A stretch of DNA of 64,000 nt from Calliopum simillimum (GCA_951812925.1 OX638370.1:40675948-40739947); one strand, 5' to 3'. Positions 11,330 to 23,180 are shown, counted from the stretch's first letter. The notes: generated by a model from the letters alone, not told the origin. Numbers and translations are program-made.

Positions 11330-12339
11330 AGCTACGTTGAATTGGTTGTGTTTTTCGCTTCAAGCTATTTTTTTTCCGCTGGACCGAATAATTAGAATTC
11401 TTGCAGATTATTTTCTTTTGTTCAGCTTAGAGTTTTCCGAAGTCATTGGTACGAGCATGACTCCACTTAACACTATTTTTGCGGTGAGTCACTTGCATTC
11501 AAAGTTTTCACAAGTTTTACTAAAATATTAGAGAAAACCTCAAATGAATCAATTCAAAATGAACCGAATGTCCTACCTGACTGAAATTTTGCGATTCTGG
11601 AGTGACTGTACATTCAAGCACTTTAAAGTTGTAATCTCAAATGTCTTACAACATCCAAAGAGAGAAGTGCCACCTGTATATGCCGAGTAAAAATTACTCG
11701 AAACGAAATCACATTCACTCTCGAAATTTATGCAAAACAAAAGTCAGTCCTTCAAATTCCCAATATGTTTTTAAAAATACCCCACACAAGTAATTATTGC
11801 AACTACAGCTAAATGAACTACCCAACACGAAGTATCTCGCACAGTTGAATTAAACTATGTCCATATTTGAATGCTGTGAAAGCTGAAAATATTTAAATTG
11901 AAAGGGGTGCCATATCACCTGGGGGTGCCACCACTCCCTATATTTTCGACTTTTAGTTTTTTTCTTATTTCAAATGCTGAATGATACCTATGTACATATG
12001 TATAAGTATTTTACTTATTGCAAATCCAATCATACTAAAAACCTTAAATTGTCTTTAGTCTCAAATCACTTTTAAGAAACAAAAGTTTTCCACTTACATA
12101 CATATGTCTGAATAATTTATTTATATCTTTCTTCCGAAAAATTACAAAATATAATGCCTAAATGTATGTTTCAAATCAATCAAGTGATAACACAAAATCT
12201 ACTCAGGCTTAAAGGATAAAATATAATTAAGTCTGTCTAAGAAATTGGTCAGTAAATAAACCCATCATACAAATGGACATGCTAACAATGTAAATGTCAA
12301 AAAATTTTACAAAATGTTGCTGATTAAAATGCAACATCA
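11330..12339. other. Non-coding DNA, nothing recognised
   Basis: AT-rich unique-looking sequence. The 64-codon ORF at 11337-11531 begins at a TTG and has no coding features. CATATG-type microsatellite bits lie near 11990-12110. No gene, RNA or repeat is supported. Confidence 0.5.
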
Positions 12340-13235
12340 CTACGGAGACAGTAGAACTACGAGAAACAAAAAACGGACCAAAAGATAAACAACAACAACA
12401 ACGAAAAAGGAAGAATATTCAGTAAAAGACACAGTCATCATCTTCAAATAACAACGCAGTCAGTCAGTAATCAAAGCTGCTTTTTACATGACAATCTAAC
12501 AAGCAACCCAAAAATAAGTAGTAGGTAGAGTAGGAGTAGTTAGTAGTAAGAAGAAAAATTATACACATTTACGCACGAAGTAACAAGTAAGAAAATTTTG
12601 CAAATAAAAAGGAATAAAATTCCTTTCTTTAACACATCCACATTACCATTCCACTGTGCGTAACGCACACAAACACATACACACATTTTGAAGAGTAGAG
12701 TGACCAGCATGACAAACAACACACACACACAGAAAGTGTCAAATAAATGAACCCCAAAAAAAAAAAAAAAAACGACAAAATAAAAAATACAAAACATAAA
12801 ATAATAATAAGCCAAAAAGAGAAAAGAAAAAACAAGAAAAGCACATAAAAGCAATCAAAATATTTAAGAAAAAAGGATATGTTTTTTTTTTCTCTTTTTT
12901 CTAAAATGCACACACGCACAACACTCAAACTCCAAGTCTCGGTACATTGAAATAACGCTATTGATAATAGGGCCAATAGCAAAAGCAAAAAAAAAAGGGT
13001 CAACCACAAATATTTTTGGAGTAGAACATTTTATGGTAACAAACACACACACACACAAATACATGCATGCATGCATGTAAAGTTGAAGGTCAAAAAGCCA
13101 AAAATAACCAAAAATGGTAACCAAGAGAAATCAAAGAGCAGTGCAATTACAATGTCCAAAAATGGAAAGTAATAGATGAATGTGAACACATAAAATTACA
13201 ATAAAAATACAAAAAAAATAACAAAAAAGGTTAAG
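12340..13235 (+). other. A-rich, T-poor segment with CA repeats
   Basis: About 0.9 kb of strongly A-skewed sequence (AACAACAACAACG, GAAGAAAAATT, A17 near 12757, CACACACACA near 12720 and 13045, a GCATGCATGCATG run near 13070). It resembles in composition the leader at 601-3146 rather than its T-rich surroundings. Minus-strand ORFs here (12540-13124) are translations of the skew and have no family features. It could be an unannotated transcribed exon or simply older intronic DNA. Confidence 0.4.
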
Positions 13236-13547
13236 GATTCTTCAAAATATTGTTGTTGCTGCTATTGCTGTTGAGTGTGAAGAGCGTTAGAAATAAAAGT
13301 TGTGCTGGAAAAAGGTTATTATTTGTTGTATCCAAGGAATTTAACAAAAAACCGATATATAAATATTTGTTTAAGGGATGTATTGAAAGAAAAAAGGTAC
13401 ATTTTAAGTATTCACTTATGGACACAAACAGTTGAAAGTTTATTTGTGGTGAAACATAAAACTTTGATTTTTTTATATTTTTCTTCAAGAAAAATTAAAA
13501 TTTAACTAATATTCAAAATATATGAATCAATAGGTATGTACTAGGGT
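13236..13547. other. Non-coding DNA, nothing recognised
   Basis: AT-rich sequence with a short TTGTTGTTGCTGCTATTGCTG run near 13250. Overlapping small ORFs on both strands are of random character. Confidence 0.4.
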
Positions 13548-14060
13548 GGTGCGTTTATTTTTTTTCCCAATTTCTGCTAATGACTACTGTTCAAAAGTTG
13601 TAAGAGGGTCCAAAATGATCGAACATGGCTTAGGATTCCATTTTTCGATCAAATAACAGCTTTCACTTATCTTAAAAATAAGATCACCCAGATTTCACCA
13701 CGGAAGGTTGTTCAAAATACATTTTATTTTTTTAATTTTTAAGTTTTTTTGAAATTTGTAAGTTTTTTTTATTTTTTTTTTAATTTTTTTAAAATTTTTT
13801 TTATTTTTATTTTTTTTTACATTTTTAAAGAAATTTTTTTTTTTAATTTTTAAATTTTTTTTTTATTTTGAAATTTTTTTTAAATTTTTAAAAAAATTTT
13901 TTTTTTTAATTTTTTTTAAAAAACTTATTTTTTTTAATTTTGAAATTTTTTTTTTATTTTTAAATTTTTTAATTTTTTTTTAAATTTTTTTTTTTTGTAT
14001 TTAATTTTATTTTTTTGTTTTTTTTTTTAGTTTTTTATTGTTGATTAATTCATATGTCCA
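13548..14060. repeat. AGGGTGGTGCG-headed repeat with 300-bp T-rich low-complexity tract
   Basis: The segment opens with CTAGGGTGGTGCGTTTATTTT, similar in form to the AGGGTGGGCC end of the 42645 element. From about 13720 to 14035 it is almost only T with scattered A (TTTTTAATTTTT-type words). It probably represents the degraded remains of a non-autonomous element plus slippage-expanded T-rich DNA. Confidence 0.6.
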
Positions 14061-14139
14061 AAGAAAATATCAAGTTCAAAATTCGTATGATTTGTATATT
14101 TTTAAATAAAAAAATAAACAAATATTTTAATTTGTTAAT

Positions 14140-16380
14140 TAATTAAATTCAAGGCTTTTCTGATAGTCAGATTTAGTATCGAAGTTAGGCAGCGTTTACC
14201 TTGATGCTATTCTCACCCGAATAAATTCGTCTTTTTCATCCCCTCCGCAGATCAGAGATGATGCTTCCGTCACAAGCTTAACACGTCGCTCTGATGCTTG
14301 TGAATGGCAGGGGAATTTGAAGATATCTTCTAACTCCGGATCATTTAAATTGAATTTGTTGATATAAGTACTCATTAGAAAATTTCTTTAAAAGCGGAGG
14401 GACATATAATTTATCTATTTTCCTATCAATCATTTCAGTGAAATCTGCGGCAGAAAAGTTTATCTCTGGTACCTCGAAAAGTCGAATGTTTGTTTCATCG
14501 GAGTCAAAATTTGATTTTATTTGTAAAATTCGTCTTATAACGAGTTCTTAAATACTTTTTCTTTCTTCAGAAAGCGTGGCAAAAAGTATATTTTCAGAAT
14601 GCGCAAAAGAACCATTGCGCTGAATTTTGGGGTCTATGGTTTTTCGTACCGATGTATCAAATGTCCTGAATTTGCTGATCATGCTCCATATATGCAAACT
14701 ACCATGCTAACATATAAGATTTTTTTTTTATTTCGAACCAAACTGGTGTATACTTTTACAACAAATTTTGCCAGTGTTCGAAGATTTACATTTGGTATTT
14801 CCTGTGATACATAGAAGCGAAGAATTCAATTTTCAGTTGTTAGCCACCTTGAATGAACCATTTTTCCAGGATTTCTATCTGGAGGATCAGCTGATATGTT
14901 ATTACAAGAAATAGCTTTAGTCATTTCGTACAAATATTTCTGGTCTGAGCTTAGTTGAGCTAAATCTATTATTGCTAGCTCTGAAGCAATTGTTTCAAAT
15001 TACGCTACTCGCAAAGTCTGACAAATTAGAAGTTCTTTCCAATTGTACACGAAAACGTGTTTAGTTCATAAGTTTCTTCATCTAGTTTTTAGAACAAGTG
15101 CCGTAATGGGAACTAATTGCAATAAAATAGACATCCGAACCATTGCAAGGGCTTTTGTAGTTCTAATTCGACTAATCTTAAGACTCGACCAATCTTTCCA
15201 GTATTCACTGAAGTCACGTCATATCCGATTGCAACTAAATTGCTTATAAGTATTATATTTCTTACGAGTCAGATAATTGAACATGTCCATTTTTATTGAT
15301 ACAGCTGTGCCAGATGAAGGATTAAAATGTCCAATATATTTTGAATTTGGTTCGGATACAAGAACGATATGTTCTTCTATTATAGTTTTCTTTTTTAAAT
15401 TGTTCCCGGATATAATTTGTGATATTGTTTGAATTTTTTTACTTACCATCGAAATAAATGCCAAGTAACTCAAACTGTCGGAATGTGATGTCGGAGATTT
15501 GATTATCTTCAGGAATAGATGAATATTTTTTGGTCTATCCTCATCAGATTCAAAATCCATACAAGAATCGAAAAACGTTGAATTTGTAGAAGCAGATGCG
15601 CATGTAAGATTCTGGGTGTTATAAAGTCTCGTTAGGTCAGCAATTTTCCGTTTTCTGCCTTTTTCGAGCTTTCTTGTCGTAATAACGTCAACTCTACCAA
15701 TTATCATCCTTCTACATTGCTTTCGATCCAGCAGAAAAGGTCTTTCTAGTGTAGGAACTTTTTTTATACATTGGCAAAAAAAAAGAAATTCGACGCACTT
15801 GCAAGGACATATCGTCGGGTTAAAACTACAGCTAGACATCTACATATATAGATGTTTTGAGTTAAGTATACAAAAACAGAAAAAACGGTTCTATGCCCCA
15901 GTCTAGTCAGTTTTCTGAAATGTAGTCCGCATCCAATTTTATATAAAGAATAAAAAGCAGAAAACTGCAAATTCCCATATAAAAAACGAATTTCAAAAAA
16001 CTTAAAACGCTTTTTTCTCAAAACATTAAAAATGTAGATGTCTAGTCGTAGTTTTAACCCGACGATATACAAATATACAAATTTTTTGATTATTTGAATA
16101 TTTTTTAATTTTTTGCACTTGTTCATGAAAATCTTTTAATTTTGCAATGATTCTTGGCGTACTTAAAATTGGTAGAGACGCTTTTTCCCAATGTGCTATG
16201 ATTTTTTTTTTTTTGACAATAGGTATACGTATTGTAGAGGTTTGCGAAAAAACTTTGATGAAAGTTTGAATTTTCTAAAGTTTTTTGAATAAATGAGTAA
16301 CATCTTGCAACATCAACATAAGTAAGAAGTTCATTGTGCGCGAAATCGGATGCCTGACCAAAAATTGGGCAATTTAAACT
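14140..16380 (-). pseudogene. Broken copy of a multicopy insect gene family (about 650 aa, function unknown)
   Basis: Read on the minus strand, conserved blocks appear in order across several frames. They are: SDFAHNELLTYVDVARC (about 16320-16380); KKVPTLERPFLLDRKQCRR and IIGRVDVITTRKLEK (15650-15780); EPNSKYIGHFNPSSGTAVS (15290-15360); DPPDRNPGKMVHSRWLTT (about 14840-14900); IDPKIQRNGSFAHSENILFA (about 14580-14640); FEVPEINFSAADFTEMID (about 14420-14480); and SQASERRVKLVTEASSLICG (about 14240-14300). I recognise this block order from a repetitive family of unnamed proteins in insect and other invertebrate genomes, probably transposon-associated, but cannot name it. Stops and frameshifts are numerous after 15250, the middle cysteine/histidine part is eroded, and a 260-bp hairpin interrupts it at 15809-16068. 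The longest surviving frame (15219-15839) starts inside the hairpin and is not a natural start. Confidence 0.7.
15809..16068. mobile_element. 260-bp hairpin (MITE-like) inserted in the relic gene
   Basis: ATATCGTCGGGTTAAAACTAC..CTAGACATCTACAT at 15809-15846 is mirrored by ATGTAGATGTCTAG..GTAGTTTTAACCCGACGATAT at 16031-16068. The interior is AT-rich. It splits the minus-strand relic between its N-terminal block (16100-16380) and the ERPFLLD block, so it inserted after the host copy. No unambiguous target duplication was identified. Confidence 0.8.
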
Positions 16381-16430
16381 ACTTAGTAAGGGTGGCCTGG
16401 CCAAAAACAAAATACTCTACACTGCACTTT
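16381..16430 (+). repeat. Head fragment of the AGTAAGGGTG interspersed repeat
   Basis: TAGTAAGGGTG..CCTGGCCAAA..AAATAC..TACACTGCA matches the first 50 bp of the repeats at 24950, 43990 and 54169. It abuts the relic gene and may mark the break that truncated its N-terminus. Confidence 0.6.
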
Positions 16431-18440
16431 AGGTCAAAAAACACACATTTTGGCCAAAACTCAATTTAATTCAATTCAATTCAAAACAAAGTAGTTTTCC
16501 GTTCCTCAGCGGTGTGTCAAAGTTGATGCATTTGCATTTTAATGCGATAGCGCAAAAAAGTCGTGATTTTAACTACTTTTTTCAATTAATAAAAAGTAAT
16601 TTAAATAATTTGTTTTTTTCTAAAACAGAAATGAATAAAATTGACGATGTTATGTATAATGCAATGTAGTTCAAAACATTTAAATATATTTTGGTTTTCT
16701 GTGGAAAAATCTAATATTCAAATTAGACCCCTGACTTTTAATATTTTTTAAAAATTTTGAACTTCGTGTAAGCTTTTAAAATTTTGTTGGCCCGGATTTG
16801 AGCAGAAAGCATATCTTCACTAATAAAATCTATAGTATGATATTTACGCTCAACTAGAGGAAACGGGCCCAACCGACGAACACGAAACAAGTACTTGAGA
16901 AGAAACCCGGGCCCGCACAATTCTTTTTCTTTTTTTTTTTTCAAAAGAGAAAAAGCAAAGATTATACATTGTCTGCTCACTAAAGCTTTTTGGACAAATC
17001 TAATAAGTTTTTTGTTTGACTTACCTTACTCCAATTTCATTCAAAACACTTCACTTATACAATATTTTTCATATTTTTATTTAAGATCAGAATTTTTTCC
17101 AAGTTCGTGCTTCTAAACCATCGTGTGACTTACGGGTCCTGACGGGCTTCTAAATTAAGGTCTTTTGTGGTTAGGTTCGGGCTCGTATGAAAATTGATTT
17201 CAAAGCCCGAGCCATGAATAAAACTCGAGCCAACGCCCATCTTTACTCTCAACTATATAAAAATAAAACTTATAAAATTAATATCCTTTTACACGCCACT
17301 AACGTATACCTTTAGGAAAATATTATTTGTTGAAAGGCAAATTATACAAGACCATTTTATAGCTCATTTTTAAGACAAAAATCAGTACCTTGAGACCAGA
17401 TCCATACGTTAAAATTTTTTTTGTAATTAACTTTTTCTTTTTAATTCATTTACATTTAACTTCCTACAACAAATATTTCCATTTGAAATTTACAAAAAAA
17501 TCAATATCTGTTCATCAAAATTTTCTTAAAAAATTGCTATTTTTGTTCCAAAACAGCGACAAAATTAATATTTGGACCAAACTCTCCTAAGAATATAATA
17601 TTGGCCTAGTTATTCTCTACAAAAGTTGATTAAATGACATCTTCGAAAAAAAATCAATAGTCTCGAAGTTACGGGCAGTTAAAATGATTTGCTTTTTTTT
17701 AGTATATTTTTCAATCATTGATCAAAGACCGGCCGAAACCTTATTTTTTTACTTTTATTTCACGAATATGGGCGCACATTTCATATATCTCTTGGGCATC
17801 CTGAGGGTTAGTATCGAATAAAAAAAAAACTTGTAGAAGAGGGGGCCCAGTATATAATTCCCCCGGGGCCCGGATATTCTCTCTACGCCCCTGAGTAAGA
17901 CGTTGCTGTTGTTAATGTTATTTAGAAATATAGACGCCTGAATTTGCCCGTTGTTTTTTAAATGAATTTTTTTGTCAGGTAAATTATCTTCCGTACTTTC
18001 GATTTATTCGAAATCTGGTTGCAAAAGACAGACAAAAAAGAAAGAGCATAGTCTTAGGGGGCGATTGTCGTTTTTGCAACATCCTGTTTTTCATATTTTG
18101 TACTGAGCTTTTAGATTCGCTATAACTTCTTCAATTTCAACAATTTGAGGAAACTTTGTAGAGGTAAATCTTATGATTTTTTGTGGGTTTCAATTCTATA
18201 AGGTGTCCTTGGCACCTTAGGGTGGTTGAAACTGAGATAATGAGTACAACTATTCGAAAAAAAAAATCTGAGATAAATAACTTCTCTTAATGAAATGTAG
18301 TCCATGTTGAGACATTTACAACGATATACTATACTTGTTGATCGGACGTCAAATGGCGGAGACATAAAAACAAAACCGCATCAAATTTAGAGGCCGAAAA
18401 AAAAATGTTTTTTCCTTAAAATTCTTTCAATATTAGCTTT
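16431..18440. other. Non-coding DNA with GC-rich islands, no gene recognised
   Basis: Mostly AT-rich and unique-looking. Two GGGCCCG-type islands stand out (16860-16915 and 17110-17245, with CCCGGGCCCG and GGGCTCG..CGAGCC). At 17860-17893, CCCCCGGGGCCCGG..CTACGCCCCTG looks like one end of a transposon whose terminus, reversed, begins CAGGGGCGTAG; the partner end was not found. A short hairpin (AAGGTGTCCTTGGCACCTT) lies at about 18199-18218. ORFs are short and featureless. Confidence 0.45.
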
Positions 18441-19340
18441 CAAACTGGGGCGGTCATTCCAACATTTTTTTTTTTTTTTTTGTATGGTTATCGATACTAT
18501 CTAATGCAAGGATGTCAGCGTTTTCAAATCACTGAGCCAAGCGCATGCAGCGCAGTCAGCGCTTTTACAACAACTTCAAACTCGAATTACAACAATCACA
18601 AAAACAAATTTTTGTTGTTTTCCAATGCCTCGTTTACAACAACAATAATATTTCAACAATTTTCAAAACTTCTAAGGGCTAGGACACACACAAAAAGTAC
18701 AGGGTATTCAAGCGTTGATGCGCAATGCTCTTGCGTCGTTGCGGAAGTGCGGTTTGCGAAAGTTTGACATTTGTAAAACAACAAACACATCGCCGAAAAT
18801 TTTGCACTACTTCTGCAATTTCTCAAGATGGAAATATTCACATTGAACGTTCAGGCATAAATGCGTAAAAGACTTGCATTTTCGCAGCTGCGCATCAACA
18901 CATTAATACCCATATTGTTTGTTGTTTTTGTTTTTGATGCGACGTGGTCGTTGTTGTTGTTTTATGTTGGTTCGAGTTCGATTTGTGTTTACGCAAAAAA
19001 AGCAACAGAAATTATTTCTGTAATTGTTGTACAGAAATATTGATGTTGTTGGTCGAGCCAAAATTGGCTCACTTCTGTTCTACGCTGACACCGTTGATCT
19101 AATGTACATACGAGCCGTTCAAAATGACAATGGTGCAACTCCAAAACGAAGCAAAAGTAATGTCATAATATTAATTGGCTGACATTTTGTTAGGGATGAA
19201 TAAAATTGATTTCTGTTTCCACAAAAAATTTACGTGATGATATGAAATTGTGGAAATTAAGTTGAAAAAATGATACCGATCATTATGGCACATAAGTTAT
19301 ATGACATTACTTTTGCGTTGTATTTTTTTTTTTTTTTTTT
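18441..19340. repeat. Unassigned repeat-like DNA with a short inverted repeat (about 19140-19325)
   Basis: AAGCAAAAGTAATGTCATAATA near 19149 is mirrored by ATATGACATTACTTTTGCGTTG near 19300. The interior (ATTGATTTCTGTTTCCACAAAAAATTT.. then AAAATGATACCGATCATTATGG) resembles 42847-43010 inside the 42645 fold-back, so this is probably a relative of that family. The left part (18480-18560) is GC-richer, with CAAGCGCATGCAGCGC and GTCAGCG motifs. A T21 run follows at about 19322. Confidence 0.5.
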
Positions 19341-20670
19341 TTGTGATTTCAAGAGCATTAAGTCGTTTTTTCATGCATGGAATTTAGCAATTCAGTAGTA
19401 GCATTCTTTTTTTTTTAAGTTTAACATTAAGTTACCTCAAGAGCCTTTTTGGCCATACATTGAATGAAAAACACTAGGCGGATTAAAAAAAGTTATACCA
19501 ATTAAAAATACCTTTTGTATAAGATACATATCTCTGATGCAAACCGTACATTAAAAAATCTGTAAGCCTTTATTAAAGTTAAGACATAAGTGGACACTGT
19601 TATGCAATAACGAGTCAACCCTCAAACAAATTTTTTTTGACTTATGAATGTAGTTAGATTCTAAATAAAATGAGGTACATATTTTCAAAAAACCGAAACA
19701 ATATTTTGTTAATAAGAGGTTGAATACAACAAAATTTGTTTGACATTTTCATATTAATTGTTCTACGACTTCTACACAAAAACGTAAATATCTCAAAACT
19801 AATTTCGAGTGGGTTGACACGTTATTGCATAACACTGTCCAAGTATCATATGACTTTGTTAATTTAAATATTTCGAACAAAAACATTTCATGTCAAAATG
19901 GCAAATCTACCAGTACTTATTCAACAAAATCTCTATCTATATATTTATCTTTTATTCTGTTTTTTTTTGACTAAATAAAACGGGTACCTATTATTTTTCA
20001 CATTTGCCCACGTGGAAACAATGTGTATATTAACTTTAAGCTGCAAATTATTTTTTACGCCACCGAATAATGAGTATGTTGAGCATAAAACCCCATAAAG
20101 AAAGTGAACACAACAAAATTCGTAGTCAATTTGAAAATCACCGCCTGTCACAATTCATATTCTGAAATTTCTAGGGCAGAGTGCTAGTGAGGCTGCAGCA
20201 GCAGCATCAGCATCAGCTGTAATGAATAACTTTGGTCTTGCCGCATGCCGCACAATCAATGGGTAGCACAACCTTGCATAAATCATGGCAAATATTTAGC
20301 ATAAAAATTCCATTAAATTACGCGCAATAAATAATGCAGCTGTATATGAACATACATATATGTACGCGTGTGTGTGTGTGTGTGCCCGTTGGCTTTTGTG
20401 CTTTTCGCATAACGTTTTAATCCTGTTAGAGCAAGAAAAAAAGGAAGATATTAAAATTAACATATACATACGCACAGCACGCATGGTTACACACTCACAC
20501 GAATGTAAGCACAATTTCAATAAAGATTTTTGCTTCAATTCTGTTGATGAATTTTTTGGCTTCATCTTTCCACCACCTCCAACATCTCTGTTGTCACATT
20601 GTCCTCAATGTCACTGTGGATTTGCGTTGCGTGTGTGCGTGTCTATGTGCTAAGTATGCTTAGAGTATCA
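19341..20670. other. Non-coding DNA; conserved-looking unique island at 20160-20670
   Basis: 19341-20160 is AT-rich with nothing recognised. 20170-20660 is GC-richer, with GCAGCAGCAGCATCAGCATC, a CAGCTG E-box (20337), a GTGTGTGTGTG run (20367), and few repeat features. It looks like ancestral unique intronic DNA that could hold regulatory sites, but there is no direct evidence of activity. Confidence 0.35.
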
Positions 20671-21034
20671 CTGTTACAGAAAGTTTACTTTTACAAATCT
20701 TCTATGGAAAGATGAAACTCTTCGAGATGAAGTAGAAGAAAAATCGCTAAAGTTTTATCAACTAAATAATAAATCAGAAACAATTATTTAACTCTTACTT
20801 TAATGAGTAGATGGTTTTTAAGGAAATTTTTGAAATTGTATCCTTTTTACGTTTAAAGTCTCTTAAAATGTGGAACCGATATTTATAGAAAATTTTCACT
20901 AAAGCTTCATTGAAGTCAATGAAATACATTTTTTTTCGAAATATAACCATTTTTAATAAAATCAGTTTTGAATAATACTTTTACTTATTTCAAAGTACAG
21001 AATGTGTAAAAATAATAAAAAATTCAGAATCAAT
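20671..21034. other. Non-coding flank downstream of the mariner relic
   Basis: AT-rich sequence that should contain the 3' untranslated part and terminal inverted repeat of the minus-strand mariner relic. I could not identify the terminus with confidence. Confidence 0.4.
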
Positions 21035-22330
21035 TCACTTTTGCTCGGTATGACCACTAGGCATGCGCTTATTTTACGATTTTCTGATTTTCGTTCATGC
21101 CGCCCCCTGAAATCCTTCTAATGGTCATAAAAACAAATACTATGAAGTTTCACGGCGATCGGATAACGATAACCCGGCCCGCAAGAGAGGTCAAGGTCAA
21201 GTTGAGGTTTCAGGCAAAAAATAATGAAAATTTTTTTTAAACTTAATTAAATTAGTCGAAACATAACTTAATCTTATAGCAAATTGAAATACCTTTCCAA
21301 CAAGCTATAATTGTTTAAAATCGGGTAATAAATACGAATTCTATGAATTTTTCTTTTACGGCATTAGCAAAATTGCCGCTAAATACCATATGTAGTAGAA
21401 TAGTTTTTATGACCATTAGAAGGATTTCAGGGGGCGGCATGAACGAAAATCAGAAAATCGTAAAATAAGCGCATGCCTAATGACCACCTTTTGCGTAGAC
21501 TATGGCCCGAATGTGACTTGCCGATATTTTGGCCCACTCGCGGACAACAGCTGTCTTCAGCTCCTCAAGGCTGGTGTATCTTTTAGTTCGGATCTTGATC
21601 TCCAAGATCGCTCAGAGAGAGTAATCTATTGGATTCGAATCTGGTTAATTCGAGAACCATTGTGTGGTCGTAATGAAGTTCGGAACGTTGGTTTTCAGCC
21701 ATTCTTGGTACACCAGAGCTTTGTGAGGCGGTGCTGCGTCCTGTTGAAACGTCCATGGCTTCAAAGCTGCCTCCAGAATACTTTCCCAATAATATTTTGC
21801 ATTTAACTTGACGCCAGGCTCGATGAAAACGATTGGAGACGCCCATCTGCGGTTACAGCAGCCCAAATCATTGCCTGCGGCGGGTGCTGCCTCCTGGTGA
21901 CCAACCGATGACTCAAATTCTTGTATGAATGATCGGTCAAGTAAACATTATCGTTTTAAGAATTAACGAATTGCTCTATTGGAAAAATTTTCTCGTCAGA
22001 AAACACAATGTTCGGAAATTGACCGCTTTCGGCACTTCTTCGCTCTCTGAAGTCTAACTTGTTCCTGCTTCGGTGTGAGATTATGCGCCTTTTGGATCCT
22101 GTAAGGCTTGACCTTATTTTTCAGTACGCGTCGGATGCTACGGTTGGATATTTTCAGTTATTTTGCCATTTGTGGCACTTTGTCGGGGATTTTGTTGAAG
22201 GCGTATTTTCATTTTTTGAATCATCTCACGTGACGTTGCAGTCTTTTGATGACCACCTCCATGCAATAAACCAAAACTTTATTCATATTAAGGTGTTTCA
22301 GGTCACGAACAATCGATGGTTGTGATTTTT
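21035..22330 (-). pseudogene. maT-like mariner transposase relic
   Basis: On the minus strand, transposase blocks occur in order. They are KNKVKPYRIQKAHNLTPKQ (about 22040-22130), the catalytic FSDEK block after FPNIV (about 22000), WAAVT (about 21860), FIEPGVKLNAKYY (about 21800-21830), the second catalytic block FQQDAAPPHKA (about 21730), the third block PDSNPIDYS (about 21630), then EWAKIS and AKGGHTEQK-stop. Counting from the second to the third aspartate gives 37 intervening residues, the DD37D spacing of the maT clade of Tc1/mariner. Frameshifts and internal stops show it is dead. The ORF is also split: the final codons, GGH|TEQK, are separated by the MITE at 21058-21479. Confidence 0.85.
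21058..21479. mobile_element. 422-bp hAT-like MITE with 8-bp target-site duplication
   Basis: The ends are TAGGCATGCGCTTATTTTAC and its exact inverse, with inverted arms of about 79 bp (21058-21136 and 21401-21479). The 8-bp direct repeat ATGACCAC flanks it at 21050-21057 and 21480-21487, which is the hAT-type signature. Removing the insert restores the mariner C-terminal codons across the junction, an independent proof of insertion. The near-perfect arms suggest it is younger than the host relic. It has no coding capacity. Confidence 0.9.
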
Positions 22331-22499
22331 CAGCTAAATTCTTATAAGGCAATCACACTATTACGTTTGAAATCCATCCTCCCCGATCACTTTTTTGCGT
22401 TTACTTTTGACAAAATGCTTTTGTGCGCTTGTAAACAACACTCCGCTTACCAAGAGATTCGATAAAAATGTGGTGCCAATATTTTTAAATCCTATTAAA
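22331..22499. other. Flank between the two transposase relics
   Basis: This should hold the 5' end and terminal repeat of the maT relic; TTTTGTGCGCTTGTAAACAACA at about 22420-22440 is a candidate but the opposite terminus was not matched. Confidence 0.3.
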
Positions 22500-23180
22500 C
22501 ACAGCTTATATTCAGTTTAGAACGACAACATTAACAGATCTACTTCGTGCTGAAAAAGAAGAATGTCTTTGTGCATGAACAGGTCCATTATACCGTCAAT
22601 TTGCTAAATTGAACCAATTCCACACCGTGAAACGTTTCCTCCCAATGCTTTATAAAACTAATTGAATGTCTTAAATTTAGAGGATCTACTTTGGCTGCGA
22701 GTAGCATGAATTCCGAATAACCCACGATAGCTGGACTGCCGCAAAGGTCATTCGACATTCTACCGGCTCCATGAAACATGGGGGAGTAAATGTAAAATGG
22801 TCTTGGAGATGTTTTTCACGGTGTGGACTTGGTCCAATACAGAAAATTGACGGCATAATGAACATTCTCATGTACAAAGATATTCTTCAGAATATATTGT
22901 TGCCTAATCCGGAGGAAGAAATGCCGTTAAAGTGGATCTATCAACACAATAACTACCCGAAAGATGCTGCTAAATGTGTGAAAAATTAGCCTATTGTTAT
23001 CCAAATCAAAGTTTTGAAGTGCTTTACGCTCAATCACTAAACCTGAATTCCATCGAAAAGCTTGTGGGAAACTGTGGATCGGAAAATTCTGCGCGAAAAC
23101 TACAAAAACAAAGATTTTCTTTTCTTACAAGTGGAAATAGCATGAACGAGCATTTTCGTGGATATTTTAAGTAATATAAT
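22500..23180 (+). pseudogene. Tc1-like transposase relic
   Basis: The plus strand encodes MKHGGVNVKWSW, FSRCGLGPIQKIDGIMN, MYKDILQNILLP and EEEMPLKWIYQHNNYPKDAA (22771-22960). This is the Tc1 core around the second catalytic residue, where the usual QQDN has become QHNN. The DLNP-type block survives as SLNLNSIEKLVGN (about 23035-23070). The N-terminal helix-turn-helix part and terminal inverted repeats were not recognised. Stops and frameshifts make it a fossil. It stands next to the maT relic in the opposite orientation. Confidence 0.8.

Noticed and set aside
13720..14040. Poly-T tract as a retrotransposon poly-A tail (minus strand)
   Set aside because: It is 300 bp long with regular A interruptions, and no retrotransposon coding sequence precedes it on the minus strand.
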